Below, piece by piece: positions 1 through 9,441 of a DNA stretch of 64,000 bases. Both the position numbers and the translations under genes were made by a program. Position 1 is the first letter of the stretch. Every line of letters starts with the position of its first letter. The notes below the pieces were generated by a model, which saw only the letters and a list, made by a program, of their open reading frames with translations, made no database searches and had not been told where the DNA came from. This DNA is from Rhodocyclales bacterium (GTDB taxonomy: Bacteria > Pseudomonadota > Gammaproteobacteria > Burkholderiales > Rhodocyclaceae). The stretch covers positions 62,001 to 126,000 of the forward strand of contig JACRPA010000002.1 of NCBI GenBank assembly GCA_016214145.1, given 5' to 3'.

Positions 1-1057
1 CCTTCTTGATGGTGTAGGCCTGCCAGTTCGTCAGCGGCTTGTTGTGCGCTTCCAGGTTTGAAAGGAAGGTATCCACCTTTTCCGCCGGCAGCACGATGTT
101 GGCGCCGCCCTTGTCGGGGATGACCGGCCGGTTGTAGGCGGGATTGAGGGCGAGAAACTCCTCGATGGTCATTTCCGCCAGGCGCGCTGCAACGGCCACG
201 TCCATGTGGGCGGAGACTTCGACGGTGTGGAAATAGGGCTTGTTGGCAATCGGGTCCAGGCTGACGTTGAACAAAGCGGGCTGGGCGATGATGTTCTTCA
301 GCGCCTGCAGCTTGGGCACGTACCAGCGCGTTTCGTTGGGCATGGTGAGGCTCAGGTAGTCGGTCGGCAGCCCTTTCGCCTTGTTCTTGTTGATGGCCCG
401 CGCCACGGCGTTCTCGCCCCAGTTGTAGGAGGCCAGCGCGAGGTGCCAGTCGCCGTGCATTTCATAGATGGACTGCAGGTATTCGAGGGCGGCGCTGGTG
501 GAGGCGATGATGTCGCGGCGCTGGTCCATCCACCAGTTCTGGTCGAGCTGGTAGGTCTTGCCGGTGGAGGGGATGAACTGCCACATGCCCGAGGCGTGGG
601 CGCGCGAGTAGGCCATCGGGTTGTAGGCGCTCTCGACGATCGGCAGCAGGGCCAGTTCGGTCGGCATGCCGCGCTTTTCCAGCTCCTCGACGATGTGGTG
701 CATGTAGCGGCGGCTGCGCTCGACGACGCGCCTCAGGTAGTCCGGGCGGGCCAGGTACCAGGCCTGCTGCTGGAGCACGAGAGGACTGTCGATGTTGGGC
801 ATGCCGAAGCCGTGGCGGATGCGATCCCACAAGTCGTCGGGCGGCAGGGTCAGGTCGATCGTCGCCAGGGGCGGCGGGTCTTCCTTCAGCTCGATGGTCG
901 GGACGGGTTCCGACGGCGCCGCTGCGGGAGAAGCAGGCGCGGGCGCGGAAGCGGCGGCGGTCGAATTTTGTTCCTCTGAGGCGGCGGCAGCGGCGGAAAA
1001 CAGGCAGAGGGCGAAGCAGGCGAGGATTCCCGGCAGAGCGGGCTTGAGCTTGAACAT
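1..1057 (-). CDS. mltD: Membrane-bound lytic murein transglycosylase D (3' part outside window)
   Basis: Cleaves the MurNAc-GlcNAc bond of peptidoglycan in the periplasm. About 352 residues are visible and no stop is reached before base 1, so the C-terminal part, where MltD proteins carry LysM domains, lies outside the window. The N-terminus MFKLKPALPGILACFALC is a signal peptide, followed by an Ala/Pro-rich linker to about residue 55. The SLT core contains LLPIVESAYNP, with E141 as the expected catalytic acid, followed by SGMWQFIPSTGKTY and ASYNWGENAV, all typical of family 1 transglycosylases. No lipobox Cys is evident at the end of the signal peptide, so membrane anchoring is uncertain. 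It is divergent from the diguanylate cyclase gene at 1205. Confidence 0.93.
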   Translation of the reverse strand, partial: MFKLKPALPGILACFALCLFSAAAAASEEQNSTAAASAPAPASPAAAPSEPVPTIELKEDPPPLATIDLTLPPDDLWDRIRHGFGMPNIDSPLVLQQQAWYLARPDYLRRVVERSRRYMHHIVEELEKRGMPTELALLPIVESAYNPMAYSRAHASGMWQFIPSTGKTYQLDQNWWMDQRRDIIASTSAALEYLQSIYEMHGDWHLALASYNWGENAVARAINKNKAKGLPTDYLSLTMPNETRWYVPKLQALKNIIAQPALFNVSLDPIANKPYFHTVEVSAHMDVAVAARLAEMTIEEFLALNPAYNRPVIPDKGGANIVLPAEKVDTFLSNLEAHNKPLTNWQAYTIKK

Positions 1058-1204
1058 GGAGCCTGGGCGTGCGAAAGCCCAATGCTACCGTCGCCACCTG
1101 CGGCCGTCAATTTCCCGCTATGAAACTCCCTAAAAAACGACGCTGTCGCGACGATATTCGGCTATTCTTCTGCCTGCAAGCCAGACCATTTTCGCGCCAT
1201 CCCC

Positions 1205-2158
1205 ATGAAAGCCCTCGTCATCGAAGACACCGCGACCAGCCAGGCGGTGATCTGCCATTTGCTGGAGCGGCTGGGCATCCAGCCGGTGCAGGCGCGCGAC
1301 GGCCAGTCGGGCATCGCCAGTTTCGAGCGGGAGCAACCCGATCTCGTTCTTCTCGACATCATCCTGCCCGGCATCGACGGCTTCGAAGTGGCGCGGCGCA
1401 TCCGCGCCATGGAGAAGCCCGGCGAGTGGACGCCGATCATCTTCCTGACCTCGCTGACCAAGGATGCGGACCTGGAGCGCGGCATCGAGGCGGGCGGCGA
1501 CGATTATCTCCTCAAGCCGGTGAGCGAGGTGGTGCTGGGCGCCAAGGTGCGCGCCATGCAGCGCATCATCCAGATGCGCCATTCGCTGCTGGTGCTGACG
1601 CGCAAGCTCGACGGCGCCAACCGCGAACTGACGCGGCTTTCCGCCGTCGACGGCCTGACCGGGATTGCCAACAGAAGGCAGTTCGACGAGGCGCTGTTGC
1701 GCGAATGGCGGCGCTGCCTGCGTGAGCAGGCGCTGCTGTCCCTGCTGATGATCGACGTGGATTTCTTCAAGCAATACAACGATGGCTACGGCCACCAGGC
1801 GGGCGACGAATGCCTCAGGGCGGTGGCCGAAACCCTGCGGGTGAAGCTGCGGCGGCCGGCCGATATCGTGGCGCGCTACGGCGGGGAGGAGTTCGCCGCG
1901 ATCCTGCCGGACACCGGCCTGGAAGGCGCCATGCTGGTGGCCGAGGCCCTGCGCTCGGCAGTTCAGGCGCTCGGCTTGCCGCATGAAGGCGCGACATTCG
2001 GCGTCGTCACGGTGAGCATCGGCGTGGCGAGCCTGGCGCCGCAACTGACCGAAGGGATGCCCAAGCTGCTGGGCGCCGCCGATTGGGCGCTCTATGAAGC
2101 CAAGCGGCAAGGACGCAACCGCGTCCAGGCGGCCGAACCGCCGTCCTCTGGAGACTGA
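1205..2158 (+). CDS. Response regulator with GGDEF output (diguanylate cyclase)
   Basis: A 317-residue PleD-like protein predicted to make cyclic di-GMP from two GTP when its receiver domain is phosphorylated. The REC domain spans about residues 1-120, with acidic E7/D8, phospho-acceptor D51 (LVLLDIILPG) and K104. The GGDEF domain spans about residues 145-310, with active-site GGEEF at 226-230. The inhibitory I-site RPAD (217-220) lies exactly five residues before GGEEF, so product inhibition is expected. No histidine kinase is encoded nearby, so the input is unknown. The TGA stop lies inside a copy of the recurrent word GGAGACTGACTTT (see findings). Confidence 0.93.
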   Translation: MKALVIEDTATSQAVICHLLERLGIQPVQARDGQSGIASFEREQPDLVLLDIILPGIDGFEVARRIRAMEKPGEWTPIIFLTSLTKDADLERGIEAGGDDYLLKPVSEVVLGAKVRAMQRIIQMRHSLLVLTRKLDGANRELTRLSAVDGLTGIANRRQFDEALLREWRRCLREQALLSLLMIDVDFFKQYNDGYGHQAGDECLRAVAETLRVKLRRPADIVARYGGEEFAAILPDTGLEGAMLVAEALRSAVQALGLPHEGATFGVVTVSIGVASLAPQLTEGMPKLLGAADWALYEAKRQGRNRVQAAEPPSSGD

Positions 2159-2200
2159 CTTTCCAGCGCCGGCCTCCGGCGCCAGCATTTTCCCGTGGCG

Positions 2201-2965
2201 CTAGCGGAAGTTGTTCTTCCATTCCCGCAAGACGGCGAATACCTCGGCAGCACCGGACAGCCTGGCGCCGCAATGGCGTTCGGCGGAGGCGGCCACCTCG
2301 GGTTGCGCGCCGCGCAGGAAGGGGTTGGTCTCCAGTTCTTCCGCAAGCGTGAAGGGCACCGTCGGCTGCAGGCGCCCGCGCAGTTGCGCCACTCGCGCGG
2401 CCCGCGATTGCAGCGCGGCATTGCCGGGTTCCACGGCCAGGGCGAAGCGGACATTCGACTGGGTGTATTCGTGGGCGCAGTACACCCGGGTGTCGGCCGG
2501 CAGGGCGGCAAGCTTGCACAGCGAGGCCCACATCTGCGCCGCCGTTCCCTCGAACAGCCGGCCGCAGCCGCAGCCGAACAGCGTATCGCCGCAGAACAGC
2601 GAATCCTGGCTGCAATAGGCGATATGGCCGCGGGTATGGCCGGGGACGTCGATCACCCGAAAATGATCCTGGAAGCCGGGCAGGGCAACGGTATCGCCTT
2701 CCCGCAGCGGAATGGTGATGCCGGCAATCGGTTCGCACGCAGGCCCGTAAACCGGAACCGCATGTCGCGCAAGCAGTCCGGCGACGCCGCCGGTGTGGTC
2801 GCCGTGATGGTGCGTGAGCAGGATCGCGGCCAGGCTGGCGTCCTCCTTCGCCAGATAACCCAGCACGGGCGCTTCGTCGCCCGGGTCGACCACGACGATG
2901 CGGCGCCCGGCCCGCAGCAGCCAGATATAATTGTCCTCGAAGGCGCGCAAGGCCTGGATGTCCAT
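2201..2965 (-). CDS. gloB: Hydroxyacylglutathione hydrolase (glyoxalase II)
   Basis: Hydrolyses S-lactoylglutathione to D-lactate and glutathione, the second step of cytosolic methylglyoxal detoxification. The 254 residues match the family length. The metallo-beta-lactamase metal motif THHHGDHTGG is at 51-60 (H52, H54, D56, H57). Further ligand motifs are VPGHTRGH and FCGDTLF, and VYCAHEYT is typical of glyoxalase II. The start is only 27 bp from the divergent methyltransferase start at 2993, so the two promoters must overlap the neighbouring genes. The gloB / methyltransferase / rnhA order is common in betaproteobacteria. Confidence 0.95.
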   Translation of the reverse strand: MDIQALRAFEDNYIWLLRAGRRIVVVDPGDEAPVLGYLAKEDASLAAILLTHHHGDHTGGVAGLLARHAVPVYGPACEPIAGITIPLREGDTVALPGFQDHFRVIDVPGHTRGHIAYCSQDSLFCGDTLFGCGCGRLFEGTAAQMWASLCKLAALPADTRVYCAHEYTQSNVRFALAVEPGNAALQSRAARVAQLRGRLQPTVPFTLAEELETNPFLRGAQPEVAASAERHCGARLSGAAEVFAVLREWKNNFR

Positions 2966-2992
2966 GGTGCGATTCTCTGACTTCGGAGCGAA

Positions 2993-3715
2993 ATGTCAAT
3001 TCCCGGATGCGACGACTGGCTGCAGACCCCGCAGGGGAAGTACATCCTCGAATGGGAGCAGGCCCGCTTCGATCAGATGGTGGCCGATATTTTCGGCTTC
3101 AACGCCGTGCAGATCGGCATGCCGCAATGCGATTGCCTGCGCGCCAATCGCATGCCGCTGCGCTTTGTCTATGATTCGACAAGATCGACTGGCGTGCGCG
3201 GCGACTTCCATCATCTGCCCTTGGCGGGAAACAGCGTCGATCTGGTGGTCCTGCCGCATGTCCTGGAATTTTCCGACGATCCGCATCAGATCCTGCGCGA
3301 AGTGGAGCGCGTACTCGTTCCCGAAGGCCAGGTGCTGATCTCCGGCTTCAATCCCCTCAGTCTCTGGGGCATCAAGCGGCGCCTGGCCGGTCGCGGTGCA
3401 GTCTTTCCCTGGCAAGGGCAGTATTTCAGCGTGCGGCGACTGAAGGACTTGCTGACCCTGCTCAGTTTCGAGACCCAGGCAGGTTGTTTCGGCCGTTATT
3501 CGCCGGCCGTGACGCAGGAAAAATGGTTGCGCCGCTGGCATTTTCTCGAGCTGGCCGGGGATCGCTGGTGGCCCATCGCCGGCGCGGTGTATCTCCTGCA
3601 GGGCATCAAGCGCCAGCATGGCCTGCGCCTGCTCACCCCGGCCTGGCACGACAGAAAGGCGCGCGCCAAGGCCCTGGCGCCGGCGGTACAGAGAATCCAG
3701 AAGGACGGCCAGTGA
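2993..3715 (+). CDS. Class I SAM-dependent methyltransferase (Methyltransf_11 type)
   Basis: A 240-residue protein resembling Methyltransf_11 enzymes. The segment [19 protein letters not shown] fits the acidic-loop/beta-4 region of a Rossmann methyltransferase, and [22 protein letters not shown] is the following post-motif region. The N-terminal SAM-binding glycine motif is weak, as is often seen in this family. The substrate is unknown. A GGAG Shine-Dalgarno stands just before the ATG. Its TGA overlaps the GTG start of rnhA, so the genes are translationally coupled. The gene is conserved between gloB and rnhA in many betaproteobacteria, which hints at a housekeeping role but does not define one. 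Confidence 0.85.
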   Translation: MSIPGCDDWLQTPQGKYILEWEQARFDQMVADIFGFNAVQIGMPQCDCLRANRMPLRFVYDSTRSTGVRGDFHHLPLAGNSVDLVVLPHVLEFSDDPHQILREVERVLVPEGQVLISGFNPLSLWGIKRRLAGRGAVFPWQGQYFSVRRLKDLLTLLSFETQAGCFGRYSPAVTQEKWLRRWHFLELAGDRWWPIAGAVYLLQGIKRQHGLRLLTPAWHDRKARAKALAPAVQRIQKDGQ

Positions 3716-4170
3716 AACCGACAGCGGACATCGTGGAGATCTACACCGACGGCGCCTGCAGCGGCAATCCCGGGCCGGGCGGCTGGGGCGTGCTTCTGAG
3801 GATCGGGGAACATGAGAGGGAATTGTTCGGCGGAGAAGCCGACACCACCAACAACCGCATGGAGCTGACCGCCGTCATCCGCGCCCTGGAGGCGCTCAAG
3901 CGGCCGGTGCAGGCACGCGTGCATACCGACTCGCAATATGTGCAGAAGGGCATCAGCGAGTGGATACACGGCTGGAAAAAGCGCGGCTGGCGCACTGCCG
4001 GCAAGCAGCCGGTGAAGAACGCCGAGTTGTGGCGCGAACTGGATGAGCTGGCGTCGCGTCATCGCATCGACTGGCGCTGGGTGAAGGGCCATGCCGGCCA
4101 CGCCGAGAACGAACGCGCCGACGCGCTGGCTCGGCGGGGCATCGAAACCCTGAGGGGGAAACACGCGTGA
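3712..4170 (+). CDS. rnhA: Ribonuclease HI
   Basis: Degrades the RNA strand of RNA-DNA hybrids in the cytosol. From the GTG at 3712 it gives 152 residues, matching E. coli RNase HI (155). The open frame extends further upstream through the methyltransferase gene, but homology begins at [16 protein letters not shown], so GTG (overlapping the preceding TGA as GTGA) is the sensible start. The catalytic carboxylates D13, E51 (NNRMELTAV), D73 (HTDSQYV) and D137 (NERADALA) are all present, as is the basic KKRGW handle. It is coupled by another GTGA overlap to dnaQ, an arrangement of rnhA next to dnaQ known in many proteobacteria. Confidence 0.96.
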   Translation: MKPTADIVEIYTDGACSGNPGPGGWGVLLRIGEHERELFGGEADTTNNRMELTAVIRALEALKRPVQARVHTDSQYVQKGISEWIHGWKKRGWRTAGKQPVKNAELWRELDELASRHRIDWRWVKGHAGHAENERADALARRGIETLRGKHA

Positions 4171-4877
4171 GACAGGTCGTCCTCGACACGGAAACCACCG
4201 GCCTCGATTTCCGCCTCGGCGATCGCGTCATCGAGATCGGCTGCGTCGAACTGCTCAACCGCAAGCTGACCGGGCAGCGCTTTCATCGCTATCTCAACCC
4301 GGAACGCGAAGTGGAGGCCGGCGCGCTGGCGGTGCACGGCCTGTCCAACGAGTTCCTGCAGGACAAACCAAGGTTTGTCGAGATCGTCGCCGAGTTCCTC
4401 GATTTCGTCGAGGGGGCCGAACTTGTCATCCACAACGCCGCATTCGATGTCGGTTTCCTCAACAACGAGCTGGCCTTGCAGCAGAAATCGCCGCTGGAGC
4501 AGGCCTGCCCGGGCGTGGTGGATACTTTGAAGATGGCCCGCGAACTGCATCCGGGGCGCCGGAACTCGCTGGATGCCCTGTGCGAGCGCTACGCCATCAA
4601 CAACTCCGGCCGCACGCTGCACGGGGCCCTTCTGGATGCGGAACTGCTGGCGGAGGTCTATCTGGCCATGACGCGCGGCCAGGAGAGCCTGATCATGGAG
4701 CTTGAGGCCGCTCCCGTGCCCGGCCTGCAGGCGGGGCTGGCGGCGGAGCGGCCATCCTTGCGCGTGCTGCGCGCCAGTGCCGATGATCTGGCCGGGCATG
4801 ACCGGGTGCTGGCGGAGATCGGCAAGGAAAGCAAGGGCAACTGCATCTGGTCGGAGGCCGGGACGCCGGGAGACTGA
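4167..4877 (+). CDS. dnaQ: DNA polymerase III subunit epsilon (3'-5' proofreading exonuclease)
   Basis: The proofreading subunit of the replicative polymerase core; it removes misincorporated nucleotides. It has 236 residues (E. coli 243). The DEDDh exonuclease residues are visible: D7 and E9 in LDTETTG, D94 in IHNAAFD, and H152/D157 in [10 protein letters not shown]. The C-terminal tail after about residue 180 would contact the polymerase alpha subunit. The GTG start overlaps the rnhA stop. The stop lies within GGAGACTGAC, a truncated copy of the recurrent word described in findings. Confidence 0.95.
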   Translation: MRQVVLDTETTGLDFRLGDRVIEIGCVELLNRKLTGQRFHRYLNPEREVEAGALAVHGLSNEFLQDKPRFVEIVAEFLDFVEGAELVIHNAAFDVGFLNNELALQQKSPLEQACPGVVDTLKMARELHPGRRNSLDALCERYAINNSGRTLHGALLDAELLAEVYLAMTRGQESLIMELEAAPVPGLQAGLAAERPSLRVLRASADDLAGHDRVLAEIGKESKGNCIWSEAGTPGD

Positions 4878-4921
4878 CGCTGTGCCCGGCCATTCCTCAG
4901 CCAACGCGCTCAAGAATTGCT

Positions 4922-4949
4922 TTGAAAAGAGGGTGGATTCCGCTACAAT
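4922..4949 (+). promoter_or_regulatory. Sigma-70 promoter of tRNA-Val
   Basis: TTGAAA (4922-4927), a 16-base spacer, then TACAAT (4944-4949). The predicted start lies near 4956, giving a leader of about 60 nt before the tRNA. The leader contains a small GC hairpin, GCCCGC (4974-4979) paired with GCGGGC (4984-4989). Confidence 0.65.
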
Positions 4950-5016
4950 GCGCCCCTTTAGTTCCGGCATAACGCCCGCCCACGCGGGCATTAGCCAGCT
5001 CTGTAATTTTATTTTC

Positions 5017-5093
5017 AGGCGCGTAGCTCAGCTGGTTAGAGCACCACCTTGACATGGTGGGGGTCGTAGGTTCGAGTCCTATCGCGCCTACCA
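5017..5093 (+). tRNA. tRNA-Val (GAC anticodon)
   Basis: A 77-nt cloverleaf with the 3' CCA encoded. Acceptor AGGCGCG pairs with CGCGCCT; the anticodon stem CCACC/GGTGG holds loop TTGACAT, with anticodon GAC; the T arm contains GTTCGAGTC. Confidence 0.97.
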
Positions 5094-5122
5094 ATTCGAA
5101 AACAGAAGTCAGAGGACGGGGG

Positions 5123-5141
5123 CCGAAGCGGCTTCGGTTTT
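5123..5141 (+). terminator. Rho-independent terminator after tRNA-Val
   Basis: The stem CCGAAG (5123-5128) and CTTCGG (5132-5137) with a 3-base loop is followed by TTTT and a second T-rich stretch. It lies 30 bp before thrS and probably separates the tRNA transcript from the translation operon, possibly with read-through. Confidence 0.6.
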
Positions 5142-5171
5142 CTGGCTTTTGTTGTTTATGGCGGTTCCAGG

Positions 5172-7088
5172 ATGCTGACGATTACATTGCCGGATGGTTC
5201 CAAGCGGGAGTTCCCGCAGGCGGTCACCGTGGCCGAGGTGGCGGCGTCTATCGGCGCCGGCCTGGCCAAGGCGGCGCTTGCCGGCAAGGTCGATGGCAAG
5301 CTGGTCGATACCAGTTGCCGCATCGAGCGGGACTGCGCCCTGGCCATCGTCACAGACAAGGATGCCGAAGGCGTCGAGATCCTGCGCCATTCGATGGCCC
5401 ACTTGCTGGCCTATGCCGTCAAGGAACTGTTCCCCGAGGCCCAGGTCACCATCGGCCCGGTGATCGATAACGGCTTCTACTACGATTTCTCCCATAAGCG
5501 GCCCTTCACGCCGGAAGACCTGGCAATGATCGAGGTTCGCATGGCCGAACTGGCGAAGAAGGATTTCCCGGTGGTGCGCGAGGTGTGGGCGCGCGACAAG
5601 GCCGTCGAATTCTTCAAATCCATCGGCGAGCATTACAAGGCCGAGATCATCGCCTCGATACCGGCCGATCAGGATGTCTCGCTTTACCGCGAAGGCGACT
5701 TCATCGATCTCTGCCGCGGACCCCATGTGCCGTCGACCGGCAAGCTGAAGGTCTTCAAGCTGATGAAAGTGGCCGGCGCCTACTGGCGCGGCGATTCCCG
5801 CAACGAGATGCTGCAACGCATTTACGGCACCGCCTGGGCGAAGAAGGAAGAACTGGACGCCCACCTCCACATGCTGGAAGAGGCGGAGAAGCGCGACCAC
5901 CGCAAGCTGGGTCGCCAGCTCGATCTCTTTCACCTGCAGGACGAGGCGCCGGGCATGGTGTTCTGGCATCCCAAGGGCTGGGTGATCTGGCAGGAGGTCG
6001 AGCAGTACATGCGCCGGCTGCTGGACGCCAACGGCTACCTCGAGGTGCGCACCCCGCAGGTGATGGACCGCGTCCTGTGGGAGAAGTCGGGACACTGGGA
6101 GAACTACGCCGAGCACATGTTCACCACCAAGGCCGAGGAACGCGAATACGCGGTCAAGCCGATGAACTGTCCGGGCCATGTGCAGATATTCAATCAAGGC
6201 ATCAAGAGTTATCGCGATCTGCCCCTGCGCCTGGCGGAGTTCGGCTCCTGCCACCGCAACGAACCCTCGGGCGCGCTGCACGGCATCATGCGCGTGCGCG
6301 GCTTCGTGCAGGACGACGCCCATATCTTCTGCACCGAGGAGCAGATCCTCGCCGAGTCGGCCGCCTTCATCGATCTGCTGCGCAAGGTGTATGCCGATTT
6401 CGGCTTCAACGACATCCTCGTCAAGCTGTCGACCCGGCCGGAGAAGCGCATCGGTTCGGACGAGACCTGGGATCGCGCCGAGGCGGCTTTGGCGCAGGCG
6501 CTGGATGCCAAAGGTTTGCAATACGACCTGCAGCCGGGAGAGGGCGCCTTCTACGGGCCGAAGATCGAGTTCTCCCTGAAGGATTGCCTGAACCGGGTCT
6601 GGCAGTGCGGCACCCTGCAACTCGATTTCTCGCTGCCGGGTCGTCTCGGCGCGGAATACGTGGCGGAGGACAATGTCCGTCGCCAGCCGGTCATGCTGCA
6701 CCGGGCCATCCTCGGCTCGATGGAGCGCTTCATTGGCATCCTCATCGAACACCATGCCGGCGCCTTCCCCCTCTGGCTGGCCCCCGTCCATGCGATGGTC
6801 ATGAATATCTCCGAACATCAGGCCGATTACGCTGAAACTGTTGCGGAAAAGCTACGCCTGGCCGGCCTGCGGGCCGTTTCGGATTTGCGCAACGAGAAAA
6901 TTAGCTATAAAATACGCGAACATAGCTTGCAAAAGCTGCCTTATCAGGTCGTCGTCGGCGACAAGGAGAAGGCGGCAGGGTTGGTCGCCGTGCGTGCCCG
7001 AGGCGGACAGGACCTCGGGCAAATGTCCCTTGAGACGTTTGTCGAACGCCTGACGCGGGAACGCGATGCGCGGGCAGGGGCGACCTGA
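5172..7088 (+). CDS. thrS: Threonyl-tRNA synthetase
   Basis: Charges tRNA-Thr with threonine. The 638 residues match the bacterial family (E. coli 642). Order: N-terminal TGS domain (residues about 1-60), the second-additional editing domain containing [11 protein letters not shown], the class II catalytic core with [15 protein letters not shown] (the Cys is the zinc ligand) and FRHRNEPSG-like [11 protein letters not shown] (motif 2), then the C-terminal anticodon-binding domain ending in VPV-like [12 protein letters not shown]. It begins the thrS-infC-rpmI-rplT-pheS-pheT operon seen in most proteobacteria. Confidence 0.97.
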   Translation: MLTITLPDGSKREFPQAVTVAEVAASIGAGLAKAALAGKVDGKLVDTSCRIERDCALAIVTDKDAEGVEILRHSMAHLLAYAVKELFPEAQVTIGPVIDNGFYYDFSHKRPFTPEDLAMIEVRMAELAKKDFPVVREVWARDKAVEFFKSIGEHYKAEIIASIPADQDVSLYREGDFIDLCRGPHVPSTGKLKVFKLMKVAGAYWRGDSRNEMLQRIYGTAWAKKEELDAHLHMLEEAEKRDHRKLGRQLDLFHLQDEAPGMVFWHPKGWVIWQEVEQYMRRLLDANGYLEVRTPQVMDRVLWEKSGHWENYAEHMFTTKAEEREYAVKPMNCPGHVQIFNQGIKSYRDLPLRLAEFGSCHRNEPSGALHGIMRVRGFVQDDAHIFCTEEQILAESAAFIDLLRKVYADFGFNDILVKLSTRPEKRIGSDETWDRAEAALAQALDAKGLQYDLQPGEGAFYGPKIEFSLKDCLNRVWQCGTLQLDFSLPGRLGAEYVAEDNVRRQPVMLHRAILGSMERFIGILIEHHAGAFPLWLAPVHAMVMNISEHQADYAETVAEKLRLAGLRAVSDLRNEKISYKIREHSLQKLPYQVVVGDKEKAAGLVAVRARGGQDLGQMSLETFVERLTRERDARAGAT

Positions 7089-7114
7089 TTTTCGAATTTT
7101 TGGAGACTTGAACC

Positions 7115-7654
7115 ATCGCACAGCCACAGCAGAAGGCGCAGCGCCTGAATGAAGAGATCAACGCCCCGGAGGTACGCCTGATCGGGGTGGAAGGTGAGCA
7201 GGTCGGGATCGTTTCGGTCCAGTCGGCGCTGAAGATGGCCGAGGATGCAGGGGTGGATCTGGTGGAAATCGCGCCCCTCGCCACCCCGCCGGTCTGCCGC
7301 ATCATGGACTACGGCAAGTTCAAGTACGCCGAGGCGAAGAAAGCCCATGAAGCCAAGCTGAAGCAGAAGCAGATTCAGGTCAAGGAAGTGAAGTTTCGTC
7401 CGGGTACGGACGAGGGCGACTACCAGATCAAGCTGAGGAATCTGGTCCGCTTCCTGCAGGAAGGCGACAAGACGAAAGTGACCCTGCGTTTCCGCGGCAG
7501 GGAGATGGCGCATCAGGAGTTCGGCATCCGGCTTCTGGAGCGCATTAAGGGCGACCTGGAGCCTTATGGCACGGTCGAGCAGTTTCCCAAGATGGAAGGC
7601 CGCCAACTCATCATGGTGCTGGCGCCGATCAAGAAGCAGGAAAAGAAGCACTGA
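7115..7654 (+). CDS. infC: Translation initiation factor IF-3, rare AUC start codon
   Basis: Binds the 30S subunit, prevents premature 50S joining and checks the start codon and initiator tRNA. The full-length protein (179 residues; E. coli 180) begins at an ATC codon at 7115. The conserved N-terminus [20 protein letters not shown] needs this start, because the first standard start in frame (7187) would remove about 24 conserved residues. GGAG at 7102-7105 stands 9 bases before the ATC. Near-cognate infC starts (AUU in E. coli) are known to let IF-3 repress its own translation, so the same autoregulation is inferred here. The N domain contains [12 protein letters not shown] and the C domain VKEVKFRPG and [11 protein letters not shown]. 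Confidence 0.95.
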   Translation: MAQPQQKAQRLNEEINAPEVRLIGVEGEQVGIVSVQSALKMAEDAGVDLVEIAPLATPPVCRIMDYGKFKYAEAKKAHEAKLKQKQIQVKEVKFRPGTDEGDYQIKLRNLVRFLQEGDKTKVTLRFRGREMAHQEFGIRLLERIKGDLEPYGTVEQFPKMEGRQLIMVLAPIKKQEKKH

Positions 7655-7656
7655 AT

Positions 7657-7682
7657 TTTTCGCTCCCCGCGGGGAGCGAAAA
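7657..7682 (+). repeat. Perfect 26-bp palindrome between infC and rpmI
   Basis: TTTTCGCTCCCCG is followed directly by its reverse complement, starting three bases after the infC stop. There is no T tract on its 3' side in the plus direction, so it is not a standard terminator. It could be an RNA hairpin for processing or mRNA stability, or part of L20-mediated control known for this operon in E. coli. The role is inferred. Confidence 0.6.
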
Positions 7683-7788
7683 GGCGGAATGAGCCGGCCA
7701 ACAGGCTCATGGACAAGTGGTTGCGGGTTGTCGAAGCACTGCCGAACCGGTAGTCACCCGAGGCCATGTTAAAAGAAGGAGTTCTTCG

Positions 7789-7986
7789 ATGCCGAAGATG
7801 AAGACCAAATCCGGCGCTGCCAAGCGCTTCAAGGTGCGGCCGGGGGGCAGCGTCAAGCGCTCCCAGGCGTTCAAGCGCCACATCCTGACCAAGAAAACCA
7901 CCAAGGCCAAGCGCCACCTCCGCGGCTTGACGGCTGTCCATGATTCGGACACCGCCTCCGTACGGGCCATGCTGCCCTACGCCTAA
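7789..7986 (+). CDS. rpmI: 50S ribosomal protein L35
   Basis: A 65-residue basic ribosomal protein, the usual L35 length. The start is the ATG of [16 protein letters not shown], preceded by AAGGAG (7776-7781) at good spacing; a longer in-frame start upstream has no family support. It lies between infC and rplT as in other bacteria. The preceding 134 bp gap holds the palindrome at 7657-7682 and is the region where the L20 autoregulatory site would be expected. Confidence 0.97.
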   Translation: MPKMKTKSGAAKRFKVRPGGSVKRSQAFKRHILTKKTTKAKRHLRGLTAVHDSDTASVRAMLPYA

Positions 7987-7998
7987 GGAGAACAGACC

Positions 7999-8358
7999 AT
8001 GCCACGAGTCAAACGCGGTGTAACGGCGCGCGCGCGCCACAAAAAGGTTCTCGACCAGGCCAAGGGTTATCGCGGCCGTCGGGGCAGTGTCTATCGCATC
8101 GCCAAGCAGGCAGTGATGAAGGCGGGGCAGTATGCCTACCGCGATCGCCGCCAGCGCAAGCGCCAGTTCCGTTCGCTGTGGATCGTCCGCATCAACGCTG
8201 CGGCGCGCGAGTTGGGACTGACCTACAGCGTGCTGATGAACGGCCTGAAGAAGGCCTCCATCGAGGTCGATCGCAAGGTGCTGGCCGATCTGGCGGTGTT
8301 CGACAAGCCTGCGTTCGCGCAGATTGCGAACCAGGCCAAGGCGAGCCTCTCTGCCTAA
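7999..8358 (+). CDS. rplT: 50S ribosomal protein L20
   Basis: An early-assembly 23S rRNA-binding protein of 119 residues, full family length. It opens with [20 protein letters not shown] and contains [21 protein letters not shown] and the conserved globular part [17 protein letters not shown]. It starts 12 bases after rpmI with a GGAG ribosome binding site. In E. coli L20 represses its own operon; the same control is plausible here. Confidence 0.97.
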   Translation: MPRVKRGVTARARHKKVLDQAKGYRGRRGSVYRIAKQAVMKAGQYAYRDRRQRKRQFRSLWIVRINAAARELGLTYSVLMNGLKKASIEVDRKVLADLAVFDKPAFAQIANQAKASLSA

Positions 8359-8378
8359 GCGCGGACTACGCGGAAAAA

Positions 8379-8402
8379 GGAGGCCCCAAGCCTCCTTTTT
8401 TT
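8379..8402 (+). terminator. Rho-independent terminator between rplT and pheS
   Basis: GGAGGC (8379-8384), loop CCCAA, GCCTCC (8390-8395), then seven T. It is only 12 bp before pheS, so it probably attenuates transcription between the ribosomal and pheST parts of the operon. Confidence 0.85.
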
Positions 8403-8410
8403 ACGTTTGA

Positions 8411-9439
<1,029 letters not shown>

Positions 9440-9441
9440 CC

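Noticed and set aside
5094..5171. Threonine attenuator or T-box before thrS
   Set aside because: The hairpin is best explained as a terminator for tRNA-Val; no leader peptide with Thr codons and no T-box sequence were found.
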